Source: Sphingosinicella sp. (GTDB lineage: Bacteria > Pseudomonadota > Alphaproteobacteria > Sphingomonadales > Sphingomonadaceae). Taken from it: DNA of 64,000 nucleotides. Where the stretch lies: assembly GCF_013911755.1 (NCBI RefSeq), contig NZ_JACESP010000002.1, positions 1 through 64,000 of the forward strand, written 5' to 3'. How positions within the stretch are numbered: position 1 is the first letter of the stretch; the number at the start of each line of letters is the position of its first letter. Shown piece by piece: positions 6,956 through 15,480 of the stretch. Position numbers and translations under genes: made by a program. The notes under the pieces are model-generated. The model was not told the origin of the DNA. It searched no databases and saw only the letters and a program-made list of their open reading frames with translations.

Positions 6956-8262
6956 CGAGGGGCGGGGCTCCAGTTCAGCGGCTTGGTCTGATCCCACACC
7001 CCTTTCATATCGATCGGGTGGGCAACCAACAACGAACTCTGGTAGTTTTCCGAAAACATCGTGCGTACTTGATAGAGTGCTTCGAAGGAATCGAAGGCGC
7101 CCTGAATGCGGCGGCCGAGCTGCTGCAGCCGCTTGGGATCCATGGCAAGGTTCACCATCTGCCTTACGCCTGCGTCGCTGGTTCCCGAAATGACCAGGAT
7201 CCGCTTTCCCGAAGGGCCCGGAAAGCTGGCGATATAACCGTAATCGTGGCGAGGGATGATCTGGTCCGCCAGGACATAGGGGCTCCCCGACAGGAAATGC
7301 CGTCCCGTCTTCTTGTCGACGAGTTCGTAGCACGTGTCTGCACAGCGAAATCGCGACACTTCGAACAATGGGGCGCCAATCAAGGGGCTCAAGGCATCGA
7401 GGGTACCGACATAAATGATGTTGGATGACTTCATCATCGCCGCGTCGAGTTCCGACGACGTTGCCGGACTGGGTCGGAATTTTCCGATCACCGGCCAGAG
7501 GTTGCCGACCGATTCCAGAATGTCGACACTGACCGTGCTCGCATCGTCATCCATCATGGCGACGGGGCGGGGATCACCATCCATGATATAGTAGCTGGAT
7601 GAAGGATCCTTTGAAACACGATCATAAAATTGACCCAGATCGGCGATGGACAAATCCTGTGTCGGCTCGTCCACGCCGGTATCGAGGCTTTTGCTCAGAT
7701 ACATGAAGTAATCGCCAGCAACGATCTTCGTGCCTTTGTCGTCGAAGCCTCGCCACAGGGTCGAGCCGAGCGCATTGTCCCCAAGGCCAATCTCATCCCT
7801 GAAATAGAGGCAGGCCAGCGCGACGTTCGCCAGGAGAAGCGCCGTCGCCAAGATCCATACGGATGACTTGCGGCGTTCCCTCGGACGCGGCTCCGAGGGC
7901 GCAGTTCTCTCGTGCCCGTCGCGTTCGCCCGGCAGCTCGAGCAGCAGGCCGTATTCGCCGCGCGGGATGACGATCCGGGGACCGGTTCTGTCGGCATAGT
8001 AGAGCTCGAGCTTCCTGCGCAGGCGGTGAATGCCCACTCGAACGCGCGACCCTTGTGCGTTCGCCGGTTCAGCGCTGCTCTGGAAGACTTCCTCGGCAAC
8101 CTCTATTTCCTTGGGGCGACGGCCTTCCAGGGATTGCTGCAGCAGGAAATCGAACAGTCGAAGCAGAGTGTCGGATTGATTGGACTTGATGAAGTCGCGC
8201 ACCGCGCGCCCTTCCTCGGCCAGGGCACGGGCATCATCAGCAGGGGCGATCAAGCGGTTCAT
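6952..8262 (-). CDS. Membrane-anchored winged-helix-type regulator, paralogue B
   Basis: A 436-residue paralogue of the protein at 5603-6955, encoded on the other strand, with the same architecture: winged-helix-like domain at about 20-115 (E-I-E-V-A-E-E-V-F, R-V-R-V-G-I-H-R-L-R-R-K-L, I-V-I-P-R-G-E-Y), a membrane helix at about 134-155 and an extracytoplasmic domain. Shared C-terminal motifs are G-D-Y-F-M, S-S-N-I-I-Y-V, D-Y-G-Y-I-A-S-F-P-G-P-S-G-K and F-E-A-L-Y-Q-V-R-T-M. Its stop codon and that of paralogue A lie in the same four bases (TTAA, 6952-6955). It is 161 bases downstream of the DUF4185-like gene on the same strand, so it may be co-transcribed with it. No experimentally studied homologue is recognised. 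Confidence 0.65.
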   Translation of the reverse strand: MNRLIAPADDARALAEEGRAVRDFIKSNQSDTLLRLFDFLLQQSLEGRRPKEIEVAEEVFQSSAEPANAQGSRVRVGIHRLRRKLELYYADRTGPRIVIPRGEYGLLLELPGERDGHERTAPSEPRPRERRKSSVWILATALLLANVALACLYFRDEIGLGDNALGSTLWRGFDDKGTKIVAGDYFMYLSKSLDTGVDEPTQDLSIADLGQFYDRVSKDPSSSYYIMDGDPRPVAMMDDDASTVSVDILESVGNLWPVIGKFRPSPATSSELDAAMMKSSNIIYVGTLDALSPLIGAPLFEVSRFRCADTCYELVDKKTGRHFLSGSPYVLADQIIPRHDYGYIASFPGPSGKRILVISGTSDAGVRQMVNLAMDPKRLQQLGRRIQGAFDSFEALYQVRTMFSENYQSSLLVAHPIDMKGVWDQTKPLNWSPAPR

Positions 8263-8423
8263 GCGCTATGCGAGCACCCAGCTAGAAACGAATATCGACA
8301 GTTGCGCCCCCGTGGACCTTTGTCGCGGTCAGCCATGGATTTGGTCATGCCCCCAAAGCACCATTTCTAGCGACAACCGCATAGGGTCACAAGGAGCGGC
8401 CCGAGCCCCGTCATCCAGGGCGG

Positions 8424-9758
8424 TCACTCCACGTCCAATTCGATCAACTGTGCATTGAAGCCATAGCCCGGCATGAATGAGTGCATCGTCCTGTTCGCCT
8501 CCAAGGCGGATTCGCGAGCATTGTCGGGCGGGGGGCTGTCCGTCTCTTCTTCCTCCCCAGGCTCGTCCATCGCCTGGGCGATGTTCCGGATGCCCTTCAG
8601 GTCGGTCCACACCAACCAAAAGCGCTTCCCATCGGCCGAGATCCATTTGGGCGCGATCTGCGGGGAATAGGCGCGCGCCTCGGGATCGCCGCCTGGCATC
8701 CATGCCATGTCCTCGTGGACCTGGCGCCAAGGCCCCCAAGGCGTGTGCGAAATCCAGAAGCCGAGATAGCTCTGCTTGCCGAATTCCGTACCATCCTCGG
8801 CGCGGCCGTTGCCGGATGCCACCATCATGTAGACGCCAAGCGCCGCGTTGAAGACGACGCTTGGCAACCAGGTCTCGACCACGAGATCGCCCGGAAACAG
8901 GTTCGTCGAATTGACCCATCCAGTGGGGAAGACATGGACGGGATGGCGGTCGGCAAGGGCTGTGCTCCACCTTGGCTGCCCGTCCGCATCGAAACCGGCG
9001 AAAAAGGAATAGGCGCGCCGGTCGAGCATCTTTTCGATCCTGACACGGAAGAGCATGAGCTGGTTCATCTGCCCGTCGACATTACCGTTCGGGCCGTAGA
9101 CGTATATATAGCCGTCCGCGTTGTCTCGGTAGTCCTGGCCCATCTGCAGGATCGTCAGCAGCGACAGGCATCCTTCGGGTTCGTTGAAGAAAACAAGCTT
9201 GTCCTTCGCCTGTTCTGTCCAGCTTTCGTAGCGGACCGGCGAGCTGCCATCCTGGTTTCGCCAGGTTGAGCCTCCATCGTCGGAATAGATCAGCTTTGCC
9301 GTCGTCCAATGGCGCGGCCTATCCTGGGCTTGGTCCAGCGCGGAGAGGAACTGATAGATCCGGCCCCGCACGGCCAGCAGGCCGTGCCCGTGGTAGTGCG
9401 GTGCGTCAGCCGGCTCCTGCGATTCATCGACTGCGGGATAATTCTCCACCAGACGCGCTTTGGCCCGTCGCGGATCGCTGCCCGCGATCGACCATAGCGA
9501 CCGTTTGAAGAACCGATCGGGCGGATCCGCCCAGCCTGCCCCGTCGTTGACGACGACCAGTTGTCGGTCGGCGGCGGTCCACGTCATCTTGTAACCGTCA
9601 CCGATCGTGGGCAAGCGCACGATGGTGTCGTCGCGGCGTCGCAAGGACCGGACGGAAGCCATCCCGACCGTTCGTGAAATGGCGGCTCTGGCTGGCTGGC
9701 TCAAGGCCGCAAGCAGGCCGAACGCGATCGACTGCAGTATGTCCCGTCGCTGTGACAT
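8424..9758 (-). CDS. Secreted DUF4185-like beta-propeller protein with Tat-type signal
   Basis: A 444-residue exported protein. The N-terminus S-Q-R-R-D-I-L followed by a hydrophobic stretch ending P-A-R-A fits a twin-arginine signal, implying export of a folded protein. A clean Asp-box is present (S-D-D-G-G-S-T-W), and the region with T-P-W-G-P-W and I-A-P-K-W-I-S-A-D-G resembles DUF4185, a five-bladed propeller related to glycoside-hydrolase folds. A glycan-binding or glycan-cleaving role is plausible but not shown by any catalytic signature I can name. The acidic, Pro-rich insert near residue 400 is probably a flexible loop. It precedes regulator B on the same strand. Fold assignment is moderately sure; function is not known. 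Confidence 0.6.
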   Translation of the reverse strand: MSQRRDILQSIAFGLLAALSQPARAAISRTVGMASVRSLRRRDDTIVRLPTIGDGYKMTWTAADRQLVVVNDGAGWADPPDRFFKRSLWSIAGSDPRRAKARLVENYPAVDESQEPADAPHYHGHGLLAVRGRIYQFLSALDQAQDRPRHWTTAKLIYSDDGGSTWRNQDGSSPVRYESWTEQAKDKLVFFNEPEGCLSLLTILQMGQDYRDNADGYIYVYGPNGNVDGQMNQLMLFRVRIEKMLDRRAYSFFAGFDADGQPRWSTALADRHPVHVFPTGWVNSTNLFPGDLVVETWLPSVVFNAALGVYMMVASGNGRAEDGTEFGKQSYLGFWISHTPWGPWRQVHEDMAWMPGGDPEARAYSPQIAPKWISADGKRFWLVWTDLKGIRNIAQAMDEPGEEEETDSPPPDNARESALEANRTMHSFMPGYGFNAQLIELDVE

Positions 9759-10300
9759 GCGGCTGGCTCCCTATGGAGAGTGGTGCGGTCGGCAGAATTG
9801 CACGGCGCAAATTGTGTCCGCATCCGACGGGCGGAAAGATCGACATGCACACCGGACATCGTCGGCCGCTGACGGCTCTTTGCCCGGGCGGAGAGCGGTG
9901 GCCATGCCGCCGCAGCGGGCGGCTAGAGATACTTTGCCTGTCTATCCCTTCCATGGCGGCGAAAGAGAAGCCGGAAAGCGGTGTTGAAACCGTTTGCCTT
10001 ATGTGCGTAACCCGCAAAAATCGGCCAGACCTCGCCCCAATGCCGGAATTCCGCGAAAAACGAGGTCCACGGATCGAATGAGGGGGTCTGCGGACACATG
10101 CCGCTCACGCCAAGCTGCCGCGCGTTACCTTTGCAGGGCGACGGTTTCGCGACTGCTCAATACATGACGTCGCTGTCCCGACCGCTCATCTTCAAGCAAC
10201 AGGCGGGGATCCGGAAGCCCGACAGGTCGACAAGTCGGTGTCGGCGGTGAGCGCGCCGCGCTGCCCGATCGTCGCAGACGACAACTGGATGGAGATGGAA
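9759..10300. other. 542-base gene-free stretch
   Basis: This lies between the divergent DUF4185-like and DUF6152 genes and must contain both promoters. I see no reading frame with a plausible start, homology or ribosome site, and no strong hairpin followed by a T run. The open frames crossing it are continuations of antisense frames from the neighbouring genes. Confidence 0.5.
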
Positions 10301-10666
10301 ATGAAGTTTGTCAGCAAGGGTGCGGTGATACTTTCGCTGGGACTGGCCGCAAGCGCTGCACCCGCCATCGCGCATCACTCCTTCGCGATGTTCGATCAGG
10401 ACAAGGTGGTCAGCCTCAAGGGGGTCAAGGTCGTCCAGTTCAAGTGGGGCAATCCCCACGTCTTCGTCGTCGTGGAGAGCGAAAATATCCGCTACGCGCT
10501 GGAATGTGCCAGCCCATCGGCGATGAACTCGATCGGGTGGAAGCACAACACCCTGAAGGCTGGCGACACGATCGATGTCACGATGTTCCCCTTGCGCAGC
10601 GGCAAGCCCGGCGGCGCGCTCAAGGCTGCCACGCTCCCCAACGGCAAGGTGCTGGGAGAGGCTTGA
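10301..10666 (+). CDS. DUF6152 family exported protein
   Basis: A 121-residue periplasmic protein. A signal peptide (residues 1-23, ending A-P-A-I-A) is followed at once by H-H-S-F-A-M-F-D, the hallmark start of mature DUF6152 proteins. The rest also fits: V-S-L-K-G-V-K-V-V-Q-F-K-W-G-N-P-H, a middle strand with Y-A-L-E-C-A-S-P, G-W-K, and D-V-T-M-F-P-L-R-S-G-K-P-G-G. The HH at the mature N-terminus could bind metal, but no function has been established for the family. ATG 10301 is preferred over upstream ATGs because GGAG precedes it at 10291 and it begins the signal peptide. It is first of three same-strand genes ending in a TonB-dependent receptor. Confidence 0.85.
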   Translation: MKFVSKGAVILSLGLAASAAPAIAHHSFAMFDQDKVVSLKGVKVVQFKWGNPHVFVVVESENIRYALECASPSAMNSIGWKHNTLKAGDTIDVTMFPLRSGKPGGALKAATLPNGKVLGEA

Positions 10667-10711
10667 GGCCTGCACTCTGAACAGCAGGTGCCGTGAATTG
10701 AGGGGAAGGTT

Positions 10712-11548
10712 ATGAAATACAAAATACCCAGGGTGATTGCGGTCGTGGTCGCTGCCGCACTGACGTGGTCAGCCGGTCCTGCCTTGGCGGCAAAGCCCGC
10801 CGCTGGGGGCACGAAAGCCAGCGCTGACAAGCCGGTACCGGCCGCGGCCACCAAGGGAGCTCGCGACCTCACTGGCGTGTGGCAGCGATACCCGCTTCCC
10901 TGGCCCACCTATCTGGCCGACTTCGACGATGTGCCGCCGCCGGATCAGGGGCCCGATCTGGAAGAGCCCTACGCGACGCAATGGCGGGAACAAACCTTGA
11001 AGCGGCGTCGCGCGTTCGCCAGCGGCAAGCCGCTGCTTGACTCCAGCACATTGTGCCGCCCCGAAGGCATGCCGACAGTGATGCAGGCGATCTACCCGAT
11101 CCAGATCCTCCAGACTCCCGGCCAGATCACGGTGCTGGCCGAACTCTTCATGCAGACTCGCCGCATCTACATGGATGCGCCGATGCCTCCGCTGGACGAC
11201 ATCGCGCCCAGCTACTACGGATTTTCATCGGGCCATTGGGACGGCGACACACTGGTGGTAAAAACGCAGGGGATCAAGACGGATGTCCAGTTCTTCGAGA
11301 TTCCCCACAGCGAAGCGATGACCATCACCGAGCGCTATCGGCTGGCCGAGAACGGCAGGCTCTACCTGGATATTTCAATTGAGGATCCGGGTTACCTCAG
11401 GACCCCTTACGAATTCCGGTGGGTCTACGAACGGGCCGCTCCTGACTACCGTGTGCCCGAGTATGTGTGCGACAATATGCACGACGTGGTGAACGCTGAC
11501 GGTACTGTCGACCTGATGACCGATGTTGACGAAAAACCGGGAAAATAG
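10712..11548 (+). CDS. Exported protein of unknown function, partner of DUF6152
   Basis: A 278-residue protein with a clear signal peptide (1-26, ending G-P-A-L-A-A), a low-complexity Ala/Lys/Pro linker (27-48), then a domain starting D-L-T-G-V-W. Proteins beginning their mature domain this way are common near DUF6152 genes and TonB receptors in sphingomonads but lack a described activity. Motifs: C-R-P-E-G-M-P near residue 115, G-H-W-D-G-D-T-L-V-V-K-T near 172, and an acidic C-terminus. The start has GAGGGGAAGG upstream and the gene follows DUF6152 by 45 bases, so the pair is probably one transcript. Likely periplasmic; no catalytic motif is recognised. Confidence 0.6.
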   Translation: MKYKIPRVIAVVVAAALTWSAGPALAAKPAAGGTKASADKPVPAAATKGARDLTGVWQRYPLPWPTYLADFDDVPPPDQGPDLEEPYATQWREQTLKRRRAFASGKPLLDSSTLCRPEGMPTVMQAIYPIQILQTPGQITVLAELFMQTRRIYMDAPMPPLDDIAPSYYGFSSGHWDGDTLVVKTQGIKTDVQFFEIPHSEAMTITERYRLAENGRLYLDISIEDPGYLRTPYEFRWVYERAAPDYRVPEYVCDNMHDVVNADGTVDLMTDVDEKPGK

Positions 11549-11820
11549 TCTGACCAGAGTGGTGTGAAACGTTCGCGCACAGTTCACGCGCAGTTACACA
11601 CGTTTACTAGTTGTAACGATTAGCGCCAAAAATCATTCACTGTTTCTCAAAAGCGTCCTGTCGCTCGCATCGCCTGGGAGGGTGTGCAAGCGGGGCGCTT
11701 TTCGGGATGCCGGAAAGCGCGTTCGTCAAGCGACTTCAGGCATGGGGAGTGAGCTGAGGGCAGGGCCACCCGTCTCACTGGAACGAGCAGTGAAAACGAT
11801 AAGTGAAAAGGGTGGGAAAT

Positions 11821-14178
11821 ATGACATCGGATGACATGAACCGTTCGGCGCGGCGGCACGGTGCCGGGAAATGGAGCACGCCGGTCTGGCGCGCGGGCCT
11901 CCTCTGTGGAGCGGCGCTCCTGTGCCCGGCTGTTGCGTGGGCACAGGACGAACAGTCCGCCAGTCAGGGTGCGGCCGTCGTGGATGATTCCGACGCCATC
12001 CTTGTGACCGCGCGACGAAAGGCTGAAGCGCTCACCGAAGTTCCGGCGGCTATCACGAGCATTTCATCGGATTTCCTGGAAAAGCAGAACGTCACCAACT
12101 TTGTCGACTTTGCGACCAAGGTGCCGAACCTGTCGTTCCAGTATGGCCAGGGTGGCTCGTTCCTTTGGAGCGGCGACCGCGAAACGACAATACGCGGCGT
12201 CGTGGGTGTTGGAACGACGGCCTTCTATATCGACGACACACCGGTACCGTCCTCGGTCAGCCCCCAGGTTCTGAACCTCGAACGGATCGAAGTCCTGAAG
12301 GGGCCGCAAGGTACCCTCTACGGGGCCAGTTCGATGGGCGGCAATGTTCGCTATATCACCCGGAAACCGTCGCTCGACGAAAATGAAGGCACCTTGAGCC
12401 TGCAGGCCGGGCACACGAAGGACGGCGGGTTCGATCACGACGTCAACGTCCAGAACAATTTCGTACTGGTGCCCGATAAGTTGGCCCTGAACGTCGCGCT
12501 GGGATACTTGCAGGACTCCGGCTTCATCAAGCGCCGGTTCCGCGACGGTGCCGGCGAATGGGTGACGAAGGACGGCGAAGGGCGCCACCGCAGCCTGACG
12601 GGTTCGGTCGGTATGCGGGCGCAGTTGACGGACAGTCTGGAAGCAAATCTGAGCTTCCTGGGTCAAAGCACCCGTCTTCGCGGATTCCCCGGCGCCTATC
12701 TGCCGCTGCCCGGCTATAAACCGCTGAGCTATACCCTCGATCACGACGTGGACGTTCAGGAATATTCGAAGGACCGGTGGGGCCTTGGCGCTTTCGTGTT
12801 GCGCTATGACGGGGATGGTTTCGAAGCCGTTTCCTCGACCAGCTATTTCAAGCGCAAGATCGAGCAGCTCGACGACAACACCGAAGGCACGAACTACTTT
12901 TTCCAGAGCGGGTTCGGTATCGATTTCACAGGCGTGCCCTTTTACGTGATCATCAATTCACGTGAAAAGGCGCTGACCCACGAGACACGCGTCTCGTTCG
13001 ATCAGGGGACGCTCCTTCCCGGACTTTCCGGCATCGTCGGGGTGTTTCACAAGACGACCAAGAATAAGAACTACAATCCCGGGGTCGTCGTCCCCGAACT
13101 GGGCGAGGCGGGCCTCTTGCCGTCGTATCTTGCCGACGTCCTGACCAGGGAAAGGGAGAAAAACACCGCCCTGTTCGGCGAACTCTATTACGAACCGGTC
13201 TCCCAACTGACCTTCACGTTGGGGCTGCGACAGTACTGGATCGATCAGCATCAGGACCCCAGCGTCGATACCGGTGCGCTGTTCGGGCCCGACCCGTTCT
13301 ATAACGCCGCGAAGGACAACAAGGAATCCGGTTTGGTGCCAAAGGCGGTCGTGTCCTATGAGATTGGCGATCGGGGCAACATCTATGCTTCGGCGTCGAA
13401 GGGCTTCCGTCTGGGCGGCAGCAATTCAAGACTGCCCTCGTTCTGCGGCAGCGACCTTGAAGACCTGGGGCTCACGCTCGACGGTGCGGGGCGATACAAG
13501 TCGGACACGCTGTGGAGCTACGAAGTCGGGGCCAAGAGCCGGATCGCCGAGGGACGCATGAACATCTCGGCGGCCGCGTTCCGCATGGACTGGTCGGACA
13601 TCCAGCAGGTCGGCACCCTGCCGACTTGCGGGCTGACGTTCTTGACCAACGCCGGCAAGGCCCGCATCAAGGGCGGCGAGTTTGAAATCAGCGGTCGTCC
13701 AATGGATGACGTCCCACTGACGGTAAGCCTGGGCATCGGGTATCTCGATGCCACGCTGCTCGATCCCGGGTTCCTGCCGCAACCCGCCAACAGCCGCCTG
13801 GGCTTGGTCCCGAAGTGGACCGGCAGCATTTCGGGCTATTACGAAACCCCGATCGCCGCCAATGCCGACTTGTTCATTGCGGCGGACTACAGCTACACCA
13901 GCTCGACAAAAGTGCCGTCCGTGGCCGACGGCACGGCGGTTTTCTTCACCCGCCAGCCGATCAATCTCGTCAACGGCAACGTCGGCGTGAAGTTCGGCCG
14001 GTCGCAGGTGATGATCTTCGCCAAGAACCTGTTCGACAAGCGCCTGACTTATGGCGATCAGCCGATGTCGGGGTTCGAGCGCCGCGAACTGCGCGAGGAC
14101 GGCAGCTATGAACGCTTGCTGCGTGGTGTCGTGAGCCGTCCGCGGCAGATCGGCGTGCAATACCAGCTTGATTTCTGA
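11821..14178 (+). CDS. TonB-dependent outer-membrane receptor
   Basis: A 785-residue outer-membrane transporter. A signal peptide (about 1-41, ending V-A-W-A-Q) is followed by a TonB-box-like segment D-A-I-L-V-T-A-R-R, a plug domain (L-E-R-I-E-V-L-K-G-P-Q-G-T-L-Y-G-A-S-S-M-G-G) and a long beta-barrel ending in the aromatic signature Y-Q-L-D-F. It would import a substrate with energy from TonB-ExbBD. The plug subtype is the general 'TonB-dependent receptor' kind abundant in sphingomonads, so the cargo cannot be read from sequence. ATG 11821 is chosen; a GTG at 11803 is less likely. Genes at 10301 and 10712 share the strand, but a 272-base gap suggests its own promoter. A hairpin follows at 14185. 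Confidence 0.9.
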   Translation: MTSDDMNRSARRHGAGKWSTPVWRAGLLCGAALLCPAVAWAQDEQSASQGAAVVDDSDAILVTARRKAEALTEVPAAITSISSDFLEKQNVTNFVDFATKVPNLSFQYGQGGSFLWSGDRETTIRGVVGVGTTAFYIDDTPVPSSVSPQVLNLERIEVLKGPQGTLYGASSMGGNVRYITRKPSLDENEGTLSLQAGHTKDGGFDHDVNVQNNFVLVPDKLALNVALGYLQDSGFIKRRFRDGAGEWVTKDGEGRHRSLTGSVGMRAQLTDSLEANLSFLGQSTRLRGFPGAYLPLPGYKPLSYTLDHDVDVQEYSKDRWGLGAFVLRYDGDGFEAVSSTSYFKRKIEQLDDNTEGTNYFFQSGFGIDFTGVPFYVIINSREKALTHETRVSFDQGTLLPGLSGIVGVFHKTTKNKNYNPGVVVPELGEAGLLPSYLADVLTREREKNTALFGELYYEPVSQLTFTLGLRQYWIDQHQDPSVDTGALFGPDPFYNAAKDNKESGLVPKAVVSYEIGDRGNIYASASKGFRLGGSNSRLPSFCGSDLEDLGLTLDGAGRYKSDTLWSYEVGAKSRIAEGRMNISAAAFRMDWSDIQQVGTLPTCGLTFLTNAGKARIKGGEFEISGRPMDDVPLTVSLGIGYLDATLLDPGFLPQPANSRLGLVPKWTGSISGYYETPIAANADLFIAADYSYTSSTKVPSVADGTAVFFTRQPINLVNGNVGVKFGRSQVMIFAKNLFDKRLTYGDQPMSGFERRELREDGSYERLLRGVVSRPRQIGVQYQLDF

Positions 14179-14184
14179 CCATTC

Positions 14185-14220
14185 GGCGTTGCCTTCGACG
14201 AGGCTGTCGGAGGCAACGCC
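14185..14220 (+). terminator. Hairpin after the TonB receptor gene
   Basis: GGCGTTGCCT (14185-14194) pairs perfectly with AGGCAACGCC (14211-14220). CGAC/GTCG inside extends the stem around a GAGGCT loop. The tail is T/C-rich but has no clean T run, so termination may be weak or assisted. Confidence 0.6.
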
Positions 14221-14412
14221 TCTCCTGAAACGATAGGGTTACGCGTCCGTGCGGGTCGGCCCTGCGCCACTCGAGAATTGCGGAGCGATAGCCGTAAAGC
14301 GATTCCACCCGCGCGCTACCAACCACCCCACGGGTACACTGAGGCGTCTCCGCCTTGCGTCGTCATGTCGAAGATGGCAGTTTGAGAAAAATCTGTCCTG
14401 AAGAGAAAATCG

Positions 14413-15441
14413 ATGACGCTCGGATCGAAGATGTGGTTGTGGGTTCGCCGGATCGCCATCGGGTTTCTCGCGCTCCTTCTTCTCCTTGTGCTCGTGGGGG
14501 CCGTTTACGAATTTTTCGCGCGGCGCGGCTCGGCTTCGCAATATCCCGCGCCGGGCGTGCTGGTCGACATCGGCGGGCGCAGCATCCATCTGGATTGCCG
14601 GGGCGAGGGAGCGCCGACCGTAGTGCTCGAATCCGGGCTCGACATGAACGGCTCGCTCGCTTGGCACAAGGTACACGATACGCTGGCGAAAACCACGCGC
14701 ACGTGCGCCTATGATCGCGCCGGGATCATGTGGAGCGACCCCTCGCCGGACGTGCGCGACGGCGATCATGTCGCGCGTGATCTTCATGCGGCGCTGACCG
14801 CCGCGGGCATCGACGGGCCGCTCGTTCTGGTCGGCCATTCGCTCGGCGGCCCCTACATCATGAACTACACGCGGCAGTTTGGCGCATCGGTCCACGGGCT
14901 CGTGTTCGTCGACGCATCGCACCCCGACCAGCTCGAAACACTGGCGAAGCCCGGCGAGAAAAAACTGAAAGTGGAGCTGCCGCTTGCCGTGGAGGTGATG
15001 AGTACGCTCGGCTGGACAGGATTGCCGCGCGCGCTTTCCGGCGTGTTGTCCCCGGACGAGGACAGCCCGATCGCGCCCCTGCGCGAGGCGTATACGCCGA
15101 GAAGCCTCCCCGCCATGCTCGACGAACTCGAATCGCTGGAAACGACACTTGATCAGGGCGGCGCTCTCAGAACCCTCGGCGATCGGCCGATCGTGGTCCT
15201 TACCGGTTCGAAACCCTATTCGAAGAAAATTCTGGCGGCGCAGGAAATGACTGAGGCCGAAGGCCGCGTTCAAATGACGAAATGGCTCGATCTGCACCGC
15301 GATAAGGCGCGCTGGTCGACGCGGTCGACGCACGAAATCCTCCCCGACGCAGGCCACTATGTTCAGCTCGATCGCCCCGATGCAGTGATCAAGGCGGTGA
15401 CCGCTGTGGTCGATCAGGTCCGCAGCAACCCCGGGGAATAG
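14413..15441 (+). CDS. Membrane-anchored alpha/beta hydrolase
   Basis: A 342-residue serine hydrolase of the alpha/beta fold. An N-terminal membrane helix (about 11-31) keeps it at the inner membrane with the catalytic domain probably outside the cytoplasm. Residues seen: V-G-H-S-L-G-G with nucleophile Ser143, oxyanion-side G-L-D near residue 75, A-Y-D-R-A-G typical of the fold, a helical lid at about 170-245, and the catalytic His in D-A-G-H-Y-V-Q. The substrate could be an ester or a lactone; nothing pins it down. It stands alone, converging with the exosortase-associated hydrolase gene at 15481, and a short inverted repeat lies between them. From here onward codon use looks more strongly GC-ending than in the genes to the left. 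Confidence 0.85.
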   Translation: MTLGSKMWLWVRRIAIGFLALLLLLVLVGAVYEFFARRGSASQYPAPGVLVDIGGRSIHLDCRGEGAPTVVLESGLDMNGSLAWHKVHDTLAKTTRTCAYDRAGIMWSDPSPDVRDGDHVARDLHAALTAAGIDGPLVLVGHSLGGPYIMNYTRQFGASVHGLVFVDASHPDQLETLAKPGEKKLKVELPLAVEVMSTLGWTGLPRALSGVLSPDEDSPIAPLREAYTPRSLPAMLDELESLETTLDQGGALRTLGDRPIVVLTGSKPYSKKILAAQEMTEAEGRVQMTKWLDLHRDKARWSTRSTHEILPDAGHYVQLDRPDAVIKAVTAVVDQVRSNPGE

Positions 15442-15445
15442 CATC

Positions 15446-15478
15446 TCGCGCCGAGGTTGCTGGTCCTTCCCGGCGCGA
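15446..15478. terminator. Possible bidirectional terminator between convergent genes
   Basis: TCGCGCCG (15446-15453) pairs exactly with CGGCGCGA (15471-15478) around a 17-base loop, in the 39-base gap between two convergent genes. No T run follows on either strand, so this is a weak call. Confidence 0.35.
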
Positions 15479-15480
15479 TC

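Noticed and set aside
14311-14340. tRNA-3'-end-like string (ATTCCACCC...GCTACCA) near 14.3 kb, considered as a second att site
   Set aside because: It is not identical to the block at 589-608 and the stem bases do not parse as a tRNA acceptor/T-arm; too weak to call an attachment site.
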